From JAMXLG01 sp963818925 (GTDB lineage: Bacteria > Vulcanimicrobiota > Vulcanimicrobiia > Vulcanimicrobiales > Vulcanimicrobiaceae), in assembly GCA_963818925.1 (NCBI GenBank), contig CAWFTN010000001.1, positions 3,286,001 through 3,350,000 of the forward strand: a stretch of DNA of 64,000 bases. The letters run 5' to 3'. The stretch's first letter is position 1; each line of letters starts with the position of its first letter. The translations under genes and the position numbers were made by a program. Positions 7,142 through 15,159 of this stretch are shown piece after piece. Below the pieces are notes generated by a model that ran no database searches, was not told where the DNA came from, and worked only from the letters and a program-made list of their open reading frames with translations.

Positions 7142-8974
7142 TTACGGATTGCTCGGTGTTTGCGGATTGCCCGCGAACGGTCCGGCGTGAAGCAACGTCC
7201 ACTGCGATCCGAAAATCGTTCCGTTACCAACGACGAAATTGTACCCCGGCGTCGACGGGAATCCGTTGTTGCCGGCGATACTATTGTGGAAAACGGGACG
7301 TCCGAAAAGGATGCCGAGCTGAGCGTAGTGGTAGATCGTGGTGTTGACGTTACCTTCGCGCCCCGTCCCTCTTGCTTGTTCGCGAACAGCTTGCAGGCCG
7401 GCGAAATCCGGAGAGGATAAGCTCGTGCCGATCACGCCGAAGAGCCCTCCGCCGAAGACGGTCACATCGGCGCTGCGGTTCGGTCCGCAAGGCTGTACGG
7501 CGGTGCCCGGGCATCCGCCCATGTGAAGCGCAAGGTCCGGATTCGAACGCGTGGCGGAGTGCGTGTTCACCAGCGTTTGGTACGCGGGTTTCGGCCAAAT
7601 AACGCTCTTGCCGCCGCCCGAGCCCCATTCCGCTCCATTGTTGCCGTACGGACCTTGGCCCGGTTGCAACGGATCGCCGAATGCGTTTTCGCTCACGTAC
7701 GACGAGTTGAGTGAATTCGCGATGCTGTTCGTCACGAGGTTGGTTCCGCCGAGCGCAGTAACTGCGGGATCACTCGAGAGTGGATTGATCCCGAGCACCG
7801 CGTTCTTGAAGTCCGGCGTCACGCACGCTCTCGCGGCAAAATCACCGGATGAAGCGACGAATGTGATTCCTTGCGAATTCCCTTGCAAGAATAAGTCGTG
7901 GAAGGCATGGAGGATGCCGACGAAACTCTGTCCGCCGTTATAAGCCGGCGTATAGAAGAGTTCGCAACTGCCGAACGACGAGTTCACGATATCAACTACG
8001 TTGTCTTCGTCCATCGCCGTGTAGGCCGCGGCGAACGATGCATCCGAAGGGTCAGGGACACCGTAGACGACCAGCGTCGCGCCGGGTGCCATGCCGCCCG
8101 CTTGTTGGATGTCGACGGTGACTTCCAATGAGTCGCCGCTGTTTGGATTGAACGCAGGCGGCCCGCCGGCCACCGGCCGGCGCAGAACTGTCGGAATCGG
8201 CAGCTTCTCGTGGCTGAAATATGTTTGATAGTCGCTATTGAGGAAATCGCTCGCTGCGAGAATGCCGATCGTTCTCCCCTTGCCCGTTGCTAATGCGTAT
8301 GACGGCCACTGATACGCTTGTTTCAGATCGTCGAACCAGTACGGTCCTACCGGACTGTAGCGATTCTCCGTGGTGATCTTGGCTTTGTACGCTTCGGGAA
8401 TGAACGGTTGTGTGTGCGCGAGTCCGATGACCTGCGCGTTCAGCTTCGTCAACGCGGCAGGCAACGTCGGTGCACGATTCGCAACGAGCGTTGACATTCC
8501 GGTCCTACCGACCGCCGTGACGGATTGCAAACGTACGCCGAAGGCCTTTTCGATCACGGCTTGGGGTGCATCGGCGATAATGCCTTGTGAGGTGATCGTC
8601 GCCGTAAAGCCCTCGCTGCGGAGTGCCAGCGCCGCGTTCTGCAGATCTTGAATCTGCGGACCGTATGAGGCGCGGAATTGTTGAGGCGTCAGCCAGCGAT
8701 GATATTCGGGCGAACCTTCCGTGCTCTGCTGCGCAACGAGCTGTTCGAGTTCCGCTTCGTTGCGTAGCGGCAGGTGAATGAAGGTGCGAACGCCGTTTGT
8801 AGTTTCCGGCACGCGTCCATAAGCGCTCGATGCCGCTTCGTTCGCCGCCATAGGGGTGACATTCGTTGTGTCTCCCGTCGGGGGATTCGGAATCGTTGAG
8901 TTGTTACCGCCTTGGCATGCTGCTAGAACGAGAAGTGATGAGACTGCAAGCACGGCCCCAATTCGTTGTGACAT
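7142..8974 (-). CDS. Secreted S53 (sedolisin/kumamolisin-like) serine-carboxyl peptidase, lipoprotein
   Basis: The 610-residue protein has a lipoprotein signal (SLLVLAAC). It is followed by a low-complexity linker, a pro-kumamolisin activation domain (HLPLRNEAELEQLVAQQS, YHRWLTPQQF) and the S53 catalytic domain. Catalytic Glu and Asp sit in SLEVTVDIQQAGG, the oxyanion-hole Asp region is FVASSGDFAA, and the nucleophile serine is in GTSLSSPDFAGLQA near residue 515. Family members are acid endopeptidases. The start at 8974 has a GAGG motif ten bases upstream; the 25-codon extension upstream lacks a signal-like sequence. It is a paralogue of the protein encoded at 9528-11384, lies head-to-head with it, and is convergent with the methyltransferase gene six bases away. 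Confidence 0.93.
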   Translation of the reverse strand: MSQRIGAVLAVSSLLVLAACQGGNNSTIPNPPTGDTTNVTPMAANEAASSAYGRVPETTNGVRTFIHLPLRNEAELEQLVAQQSTEGSPEYHRWLTPQQFRASYGPQIQDLQNAALALRSEGFTATITSQGIIADAPQAVIEKAFGVRLQSVTAVGRTGMSTLVANRAPTLPAALTKLNAQVIGLAHTQPFIPEAYKAKITTENRYSPVGPYWFDDLKQAYQWPSYALATGKGRTIGILAASDFLNSDYQTYFSHEKLPIPTVLRRPVAGGPPAFNPNSGDSLEVTVDIQQAGGMAPGATLVVYGVPDPSDASFAAAYTAMDEDNVVDIVNSSFGSCELFYTPAYNGGQSFVGILHAFHDLFLQGNSQGITFVASSGDFAARACVTPDFKNAVLGINPLSSDPAVTALGGTNLVTNSIANSLNSSYVSENAFGDPLQPGQGPYGNNGAEWGSGGGKSVIWPKPAYQTLVNTHSATRSNPDLALHMGGCPGTAVQPCGPNRSADVTVFGGGLFGVIGTSLSSPDFAGLQAVREQARGTGREGNVNTTIYHYAQLGILFGRPVFHNSIAGNNGFPSTPGYNFVVGNGTIFGSQWTLLHAGPFAGNPQTPSNP

Positions 8975-9097
8975 GAATGAACCTCGTTGCAAGATAGGAG
9001 AAGCGCGGGGTACATCTTTCAACGCCTCGCGCTTCCTCAAGTACAGCAAAACGGCGGCTCATGAAAAACAACCGACAGCACGGTGAAAAGGTAGGAG

Positions 9098-9180
9098 TTT
9101 TACGGAAAGCCCTTCATCGATGTTGCACGCGCGTGCGAACGAATTTCACGACCAAGTCATCGCTCTCGACGCACAAGATT
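9098..9180 (-). pseudogene. Remnant of the 3' end of the hydrolase gene at 11440
   Basis: Bases 9098-9127 match 11438-11467 at 28 of 30 positions. Further upstream on the same strand, the translation ILCVESDDLVVKFVRTR resembles LDCEDDLIVTFVHTR of the intact hydrolase. About 55 bases between these two blocks are missing. The orientation equals that of the intact gene. It is a decayed fragment with no expected product. Confidence 0.8.
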
Positions 9181-9261
9181 GTATCTTATCACCGCTCGCT
9201 ATCATCGATCATCAACAAATTAATCGAGGTGGGTTTTACCGTGCAGAAACTAGCGACGCGG
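9178..9261 (+). pseudogene. Remnant of the 3' part of the methyltransferase gene at 6401
   Basis: The translation IVSYHRSLSSIINKLIEVGF aligns with EVSFYHRPMSSIVTELIGAGF of the methyltransferase at 6401-7135, with one codon missing. The frame continues as a 108-residue open frame (9061-9387), but nothing else in it looks coding and no motif I is present. It sits directly beside the hydrolase remnant, in the same orientation as the intact methyltransferase gene. The rest of 8975-9527 holds no other gene I can support; it must contain the promoters of the two divergent peptidases. Confidence 0.75.
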
Positions 9262-9527
9262 CGACCTTTTCAATTCATGAATGCCACGTGTAAGTCACAT
9301 GGTTGGCGAGTCGCGAAAATAGGCAATTTCGGCGAAGGGATACGGGACGCGCAACGTAACATCTGTCGTCACCCTTTCCCAAATTAGCACTGATGTTGAG
9401 GGGCATTTCCCACCTGAGTAAGAGCGCGTTGCACGGCGATATCTGGAACGCGTAATACGAAGGGCACGGATGCCGGTATTGGTCGAGTGGCGCGCGTTCT
9501 TACTCGTTTGTAGCGAGGTTCGCGTTC

Positions 9528-11384
9528 ATGAATCATCGACCACCCCGGGTGCTTGCGATCCTGCTGATTCTCGCTTTGGCGGCCTGTCAAGGTGCGGGGT
9601 CCGGGTCCAGCCCAGTTCCGTCGGCGCAGAGCGGATCGAATACGCAAGATGCTAGCTCCGCATCCATCGCCGGCGGTGGCGTCTCTAGTGAAAGCTTCAC
9701 TGTCCCAGAAACCACGTTAAACCATGTCGGAACGTTCGTGCATTTGCCGCTGCGTAACGGCACCGAACTCGACAAGTTAATTCAAAATCAAAGCAGTAAG
9801 GACTCGCCGCTCTACCACCATTGGTTGACGCCGGCGCAGTTCCGCGCGAGCTACGGTCCGACACTTAGCGATTTGCACTCTGCTGCGACGGTGCTTCAAG
9901 GATACGGCTTCCACACGACCGTCACGTCACAAGGCGTGTTCGCCGATGCGCCGCAGGCAGTTGTCGAGCGCGCTTTCGGCACGCATTTGCAAACACGCGC
10001 ACAAACCGTGATGGGCAAAGCGGTCACGGAGGTCGTATCCGATCGCGCGCCGACCGTCCCCGCGGCGTTGACGAAGCTAAATGCACAAGTGATCTCATTC
10101 ACTCCGGTGCACGTGCGAACGCAGGCAATGCGCGTGAGCTCAGCAGCCGTTCCGCAGAATCGATACTCAGCACTCGGACCCTACTGGTTCGACGATCTAA
10201 AACAAGCGTACCAATGGCCGGCCTTCGGGTTGAACCGCGGCTCGGGGAGGACGATTGGAATTCTCGGCTTCAGCCAGTTCCCGGAGAGCGATATGCAGCT
10301 CTACTTCGGTCACGAGCACTTGCCCGTCCCGAGGATCATCCGGCGACCGATCTTTGGCGGCCCTCCCCCGTTCGATCCAAACAGCAGCGCTTCGCTCGAG
10401 TCCAATCTCGATCTTCAGCAGGCGGGTGGCGCCGCGCCGGGCGCAACGCTCATACAGTACGGCATACCGGACTTGTCGGATCCGGTCATTCTTGGCGCAT
10501 ACGTTGCAATCGCAGAAGACAATCTGGTTGACGTCGTCAGTGTATCTGCCGGTGGCTGCGAGGCCGGCTACGATCCTCAATTTAACAACGGTGTCAACCT
10601 GCACTATCTCGCGCTGGCGTATCACGACATCTTCCGCCAGATGAACTCCCAGGGCATCACGTTCATCAATTCATCCGGCGATTTTGGTGCGTATGCTTGT
10701 TCCTTCTTCGCACCAACCTTGTTCTTCAGCGCCCCGACATGGGCGGATGACCCGAACGTAACCGGCGTTGGCGGAACTACTCTGCATACGTCGTTCGTGC
10801 CCGGCTCGTTACGGTCGACATACGTTTCCGAGGATGAATTCGGCGACCCGATTGCGTCCGGAGTGGGTTTTCCACCGGGAGCCATTTTCGCGTCGGGCGG
10901 CGGAAAGAGCGTAATCTTCGCAAAGCCGGCCTATCAGTTTCTCGTGAACACCGGCGCATCAACACGCGCGGCGCCGGACATCTCTCTCCATATGGGCGGA
11001 TGCCCCTTCATCGCCGAGGGATTTCCGAACCACCAAATCTGCGCCGGTAAGAAGAGCGCAGACGTTGAGGCTTTGGGTGGCCAACTCGTCGGCGTCATCG
11101 GTACCAGTGCGTCAGCTCCGGAATTCGCCGGTTTGCAGGCAATCCAAGACAACGCGCTCGGCAGTCGCGCGGGAAACGTCAACTTCTTGATCTATGCGCT
11201 CGCGCGCGCTGGAACGACGGGCAATGGCCCGCTTTTCCACAACAACATCCCCGGAAACAACGGATATCCGTCACACCCGGGCTACAATTTTGTAGTCGGC
11301 AATGGAACCGTACGCGGAGCGGCCTATTCGTTCTATCCGTTCGGTCCGTTCGCCGGTAATCCCCAAACGCCAAGTAATCCATAA
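9528..11384 (+). CDS. Secreted S53 (sedolisin/kumamolisin-like) serine-carboxyl peptidase, lipoprotein
   Basis: The 618-residue paralogue of the peptidase encoded at 7142-8974 has the same architecture: lipobox LALAAC, a Ser/Gly-rich linker, a pro-domain (FVHLPLRNGTELDKLIQNQS, YHHWLTPAQFRASYGP) and a catalytic domain. The latter carries SLESNLDLQQAGG near residue 287, INSSGDFGA, and the nucleophile in GTSASAPEFAGLQ near residue 525. The C-termini of the two proteins are nearly identical (FAGNPQTPSNP in both). The pro-domain implies self-cleavage after export, probably at low pH as known for the family. A GAGG motif lies upstream of the ATG. Transcription is divergent from the other copy and ends at the hairpin at 11395. 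Confidence 0.93.
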   Translation: MNHRPPRVLAILLILALAACQGAGSGSSPVPSAQSGSNTQDASSASIAGGGVSSESFTVPETTLNHVGTFVHLPLRNGTELDKLIQNQSSKDSPLYHHWLTPAQFRASYGPTLSDLHSAATVLQGYGFHTTVTSQGVFADAPQAVVERAFGTHLQTRAQTVMGKAVTEVVSDRAPTVPAALTKLNAQVISFTPVHVRTQAMRVSSAAVPQNRYSALGPYWFDDLKQAYQWPAFGLNRGSGRTIGILGFSQFPESDMQLYFGHEHLPVPRIIRRPIFGGPPPFDPNSSASLESNLDLQQAGGAAPGATLIQYGIPDLSDPVILGAYVAIAEDNLVDVVSVSAGGCEAGYDPQFNNGVNLHYLALAYHDIFRQMNSQGITFINSSGDFGAYACSFFAPTLFFSAPTWADDPNVTGVGGTTLHTSFVPGSLRSTYVSEDEFGDPIASGVGFPPGAIFASGGGKSVIFAKPAYQFLVNTGASTRAAPDISLHMGGCPFIAEGFPNHQICAGKKSADVEALGGQLVGVIGTSASAPEFAGLQAIQDNALGSRAGNVNFLIYALARAGTTGNGPLFHNNIPGNNGYPSHPGYNFVVGNGTVRGAAYSFYPFGPFAGNPQTPSNP

Positions 11385-11394
11385 CCACGATGCG

Positions 11395-11420
11395 GCGGCG
11401 CTCGAGACTTCGAGCGCCGC
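11395..11420. terminator. Bidirectional terminator-like hairpin
   Basis: An 11-bp perfect GC-rich stem (GCGGCGCTCGA and its complement) with a 4-base GACT loop lies between two convergent genes. No T-run follows on the plus strand, so it may act as a Rho-assisted or mRNA-stabilising hairpin rather than a classical intrinsic terminator. Confidence 0.6.
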
Positions 11421-11439
11421 TCGCTCGCCGACGACGATT

Positions 11440-13638
11440 TTACGGAAAGCCCGTCATCGACGTTGCAAACGGTGGTCGTTGTGAAGATCCGACGCATCGT
11501 GTTGCATCGAGTCTCTTTGCATCGCGAGTGTGAACGAACGTAACGATTAAGTCGTCTTCGCAATCCAGTTCCGTTTCATGCGTCGCGTTCGGAATCAGAA
11601 TCTGCCGTCCGTTAGGGAGATACGCAAGTTCTTCTTGCCCATACTGCTTCGGCGTGGCGGGGTCTTCTGCGCCGGAGAACATGAGTACGGGCGCTGCGCT
11701 GCGCACAGGCGTCTGAAAATCCGAAGACGCGCGTTTCACGTTCCAAATCGAACACGCACGTTGCTGTGCGCGCACGCGGCTATCACCGACAAATGAGCCG
11801 TCTGACGTCTTCGCAACGTCAGCTTCGCTGATAAAGGGAATGTCTTCGGCGCACGTCACGGACAGGTTGAGCCCAACGTTGTGGCCGCGCCATATCGCAT
11901 CGGTCCAGGATTCCACCATGCGTCCAGCCGGAACGAAGTTGTTCTCGTATGCCTGCTCGATGATGTAGGGAACGTATGCGGCCGCTTCATTGGCATAGAG
12001 CATGTCGCGCAGGCGATCTGCGAACACTGCTTTCGAAAGCAAGACCGTTTGGCTGCGTTTCGTTGCCGGATTTACGATGGAGACGGAGAGCGGGCCGTCA
12101 TCGAACCGCCGCATCACCGCGGCGAAATGATCGGCGAAGTGCGGAAAGCGGGAGCGGCAAACGACGTCTTTGGAACAGGCGGCAATGAGAGCGTCCATCG
12201 CCTTTTGACCGCCCTGCGCAAATTGCAGCGGGATCTTGACGAAGCCGGGAGGCGCGACGCCTTCTAAGACGATGCTCTCGACATGCGACGGGTACCGCCG
12301 CGCGTAGTCGAGGTAGAGCATCGTTCCGTAGGAATCTCCGAAGAGCACGAGCTTCGGATACTGCAGTGCCGCGCGCACGTCATCGATGTCGGCTACCGTC
12401 GCGTCCGTTGTGTACGCATTCAAATCGGATGTTTTTGTGAGTTGCGCTCGGCATGTCTGCAGTAAGGTGTCCGGCCATAGCTGTTTGTAGTAGTACTCGG
12501 GGTGATCGTTCGGATATAAACTGCATTCCAGAGGGTGCGATTGTCCCGTGCCGCGGTTATCGATGAAAACCAGATCGTACGAGTCGCGAAGGGTCGACAT
12601 CGCCTTCTCGAATTCGCCGTTCGCAATATATCCGGCGAGACTCGAGTCATCGGCACCCGGTCCGCCGGGATTGAAAACGATGGCGTGATGCGTTCGATGC
12701 ACTGCGTCGACTTCAATGAAATGGATTTCAATGGTTCGCCCCGCATGCGTGTCACGATTTTCGTAGACGCGCAACGCCCCGCAATGCGCGGGCAACTTGT
12801 TCTTGCCGATCGTACACGGCTTCACGGTGAGCGGAGACATTCGCGGTGCCGCGCCGACGCTCAAGAATGCCAGAAAGCAAAGCAGAGCTGCGACGACCGC
12901 GCCACCGGCAGTAGCAGCGAAGTTCACTGCGTCGTTTTCAAGCCATGGGAAGCCGCGGCGCAGCACCGTTGGTGTTCCGCAGACGTGCGGATTGGTCTCG
13001 CACTCCTTCTCACATGACGGACAATAACGCAACGATTGTGCCGTCGCGCCGAGTGCCGAGTCGAGAAAACCTCCTGCGATACCGCCGATAACGACGGCGA
13101 TCAATGGTCCCATATGCAGCGCTGCTGCGACGGCCCCGACGAGTAGCGCGCCGGCGAATTCCGCAAGCGTCCCTTGCCATGTGATGCCGCCGGAAATGCC
13201 GGTCGGCACCGGTTTGAAGGTAAAGATCGAACGCGGCGTTCCGCGCGCGAGCGTGCCGATTTCGGTGCCCCACGTGTCGGCCGATGCGGCGGCAAATGCG
13301 CCGGCGAACGCCGCGAGCATAACGCCGCCGAAGCGCAGGGAGAGCAGCATCGCAAGCGCCGCGACGCCGCCGTTCGCGGCAACTTGCCATGCATCGCGGG
13401 CGCCTTGCTTGCCGACGTCGACGAGTTCACGTTTGCGTCGCTTGCCGACGCGCGAGAGGAGCGTCGACGGAATGAAGAACGCGAAGAGCACGAGCGTTGC
13501 TTGCCACCCGCCGATACCGAACGTAATCGCACCGATAACGAACGCCGCGATCGCTCCGCTAACCGTCAACGCATGCGCGCGGTAGGCCGCGTACGCTACG
13601 ACGACCGCGAGCGCAATACCGATCAGCGCTTGCAGCAC
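11440..13638 (-). CDS. DUF92 membrane domain fused to a TAP-type alpha/beta hydrolase
   Basis: This 732-residue protein joins two domains that are normally separate. Residues 1 to about 260 are a DUF92 integral membrane domain (relatives include VTE6 phytyl-phosphate kinase) with FGIGGWQATLVLFAFFIPSTLLSRVGK, SADTWGTEIGTL and a Cys-rich loop CPSCEKECETNPHVCGT. Residues about 290-732 are an alpha/beta hydrolase of the tripeptidyl aminopeptidase/proline iminopeptidase type: oxyanion region NPGGPG, DNRGTGQS, nucleophile GDSYGTML, Asp in GAEDPATP and His in NATHETE. The join passes through a last helix and GAAPRMSPL with no start codon suited to a second gene. It is the last gene of the heme operon, three bases after cobA-hemD. 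A substrate linking the two domains is not obvious. Confidence 0.85.
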   Translation of the reverse strand: MLQALIGIALAVVVAYAAYRAHALTVSGAIAAFVIGAITFGIGGWQATLVLFAFFIPSTLLSRVGKRRKRELVDVGKQGARDAWQVAANGGVAALAMLLSLRFGGVMLAAFAGAFAAASADTWGTEIGTLARGTPRSIFTFKPVPTGISGGITWQGTLAEFAGALLVGAVAAALHMGPLIAVVIGGIAGGFLDSALGATAQSLRYCPSCEKECETNPHVCGTPTVLRRGFPWLENDAVNFAATAGGAVVAALLCFLAFLSVGAAPRMSPLTVKPCTIGKNKLPAHCGALRVYENRDTHAGRTIEIHFIEVDAVHRTHHAIVFNPGGPGADDSSLAGYIANGEFEKAMSTLRDSYDLVFIDNRGTGQSHPLECSLYPNDHPEYYYKQLWPDTLLQTCRAQLTKTSDLNAYTTDATVADIDDVRAALQYPKLVLFGDSYGTMLYLDYARRYPSHVESIVLEGVAPPGFVKIPLQFAQGGQKAMDALIAACSKDVVCRSRFPHFADHFAAVMRRFDDGPLSVSIVNPATKRSQTVLLSKAVFADRLRDMLYANEAAAYVPYIIEQAYENNFVPAGRMVESWTDAIWRGHNVGLNLSVTCAEDIPFISEADVAKTSDGSFVGDSRVRAQQRACSIWNVKRASSDFQTPVRSAAPVLMFSGAEDPATPKQYGQEELAYLPNGRQILIPNATHETELDCEDDLIVTFVHTRDAKRLDATRCVGSSQRPPFATSMTGFP

Positions 13639-13641
13639 GGT

Positions 13642-15159
13642 TTATGCAAAGAGCGTGAGATGCGCTTCGAGCGCGTCGAGAAGTCCTTCGGTTGTGTACA
13701 CGTCCGCGACGACGTCGACGTGCAGGCCGCTGTTTTCTGCCGTTTCGGCGGTGATCGGTCCGATGCACGCAATGAGTTTGCCTCGCGTTGCAGCGATGGC
13801 AGCCACGTCGCCGCCGAGCAGCTCGACGAATCCTCGGACCGTGCTTGCGCTTGTGAACGTCAGAATGTCGGCGCGCGCGACTTTTCCGGCGAAATCGGGG
13901 TCGACGTCGAAGATCGTTTTATACGCTGCCACGACGGTTGGGACTCTGCCGGCGTCCTCGAGCATCTCGGGCAGTACGTCACGCGCTTCTTGCGCCCGGT
14001 AGATCAAAATGCGTTCGCCTTCACGCGTCGCCTCGATCAAGCTTCGCGCGACTTCTTCGCTGATGTACGCCGGCGGGACGAGATTGGCGCGAATGCCGTT
14101 CTCGCGTAAACGCTCGGCGGTTTTTGCGCCGAGCGCCGCAACCTTCGTATGCGCGATGTAGCGCGCGTCGGCATTAAGCGAGTTGAGGCGGTCGAAGAAC
14201 GCATCGACGCCGTTTTGCGACGTGAAGACGAGCCATGCGTACTCTGCGAGCCGGTCGATTTCGCGATGCGCGCCATGAATGTCGTCGGGCGGGACGATCG
14301 CAATGGTGGATCCGAGTAACGGTTCGATGCCGCGCGCGTAGAGCGCGCGCGCGAATTGCTCTGCTTGATGCGCGGGGCGCGTAATCAACACGCGCTTACC
14401 GAAGAGCGGCGTGCTGTCGAACCATTGCAGTTCGCCGCGCAAGGTGACGACGTCGCCGACGATGACGATCGCCGGCGCTTCGAGTCCGCTCGCGCGAATG
14501 TCGTCCGCAATCGTGCCGAGCGTACCGGTGACCGTGCGTTGCGTGGGACGTGTCCCGTCCTGAATAACGGCAACGGGCGTGTCGCTGCTCAGGCCGTGGT
14601 CGCTCAATTGCCGCGCGATCGTTTCGAGATTTCCCATCGCCATGAGCAGCACGAGCGTACGATGCGGATCGGCGAGTTTCGCCCAGTCGATCGTCGACGA
14701 TGATTTCTCCGGATCTTCGTGGCCGGTAAGCACCGTGAATGCGGTATTGAAGTCGCGATGCGTCACCGGGATACCGGCGTACGCGGGCGCAGCGATCGCC
14801 GACGTAATGCCAGGCACAATTTCGAACGGGATGCCGGCTTGATGCAGCGTCTGCGCCTCTTCACCACCGCGACCGAAAACGAATGGATCGCCGCCCTTCA
14901 AACGCGCGACGGTCTTTCCCGCGCGCGCCTTTTGCACCATCAACGCCTCGATTTCGCCTTGCGGCATCGCGTGATTTCCGCCGCGTTTGCCGACGAAGAT
15001 GCGTTCGCACGACACGGGAACCATCGCAACGATCGCATCGCTTGCGAGCGCGTCGTAAAGGAGCACGTCCGCGCGCTGCAAGGCAGCCGCGGCTCGGAGG
15101 GTCAGAAGGCCTGGGTCGCCGGGCCCCGCGCCGATGAGGTAAACGGTGCCGCTATTCAT
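13642..15159 (-). CDS. cobA-hemD: Uroporphyrinogen-III C-methyltransferase / uroporphyrinogen-III synthase fusion
   Basis: The 505-residue protein has an N-terminal SUMT domain (about 1-240) with VYLIGAGPGDPGLLTLRA, VGKRGG, RLKGGDPFVFGRGGEE and PGITSAIAAPAYAGIPVTHR. This is followed by a uroporphyrinogen-III synthase domain (about 250-505) starting GKRVLITRPAHQAEQFA and containing WLVFTSQNGVDAFF and LTFTSASTVRGFVELLG. It would close hydroxymethylbilane to uroporphyrinogen III and methylate it to precorrin-2 for siroheme or cobalamin. The same fusion is known in Firmicutes and Actinobacteria. Its start overlaps the hemA stop by eight bases. A second, shorter HemD-like domain sits on the HemC fusion protein upstream in the operon. 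Confidence 0.95.
   Translation of the reverse strand: MNSGTVYLIGAGPGDPGLLTLRAAAALQRADVLLYDALASDAIVAMVPVSCERIFVGKRGGNHAMPQGEIEALMVQKARAGKTVARLKGGDPFVFGRGGEEAQTLHQAGIPFEIVPGITSAIAAPAYAGIPVTHRDFNTAFTVLTGHEDPEKSSSTIDWAKLADPHRTLVLLMAMGNLETIARQLSDHGLSSDTPVAVIQDGTRPTQRTVTGTLGTIADDIRASGLEAPAIVIVGDVVTLRGELQWFDSTPLFGKRVLITRPAHQAEQFARALYARGIEPLLGSTIAIVPPDDIHGAHREIDRLAEYAWLVFTSQNGVDAFFDRLNSLNADARYIAHTKVAALGAKTAERLRENGIRANLVPPAYISEEVARSLIEATREGERILIYRAQEARDVLPEMLEDAGRVPTVVAAYKTIFDVDPDFAGKVARADILTFTSASTVRGFVELLGGDVAAIAATRGKLIACIGPITAETAENSGLHVDVVADVYTTEGLLDALEAHLTLFA

Noticed and set aside
13174..14109. Plus-strand open frame of 311 residues opposite the DUF92 and SUMT genes
   Set aside because: Antisense to two well-supported proteins, with random charged composition.
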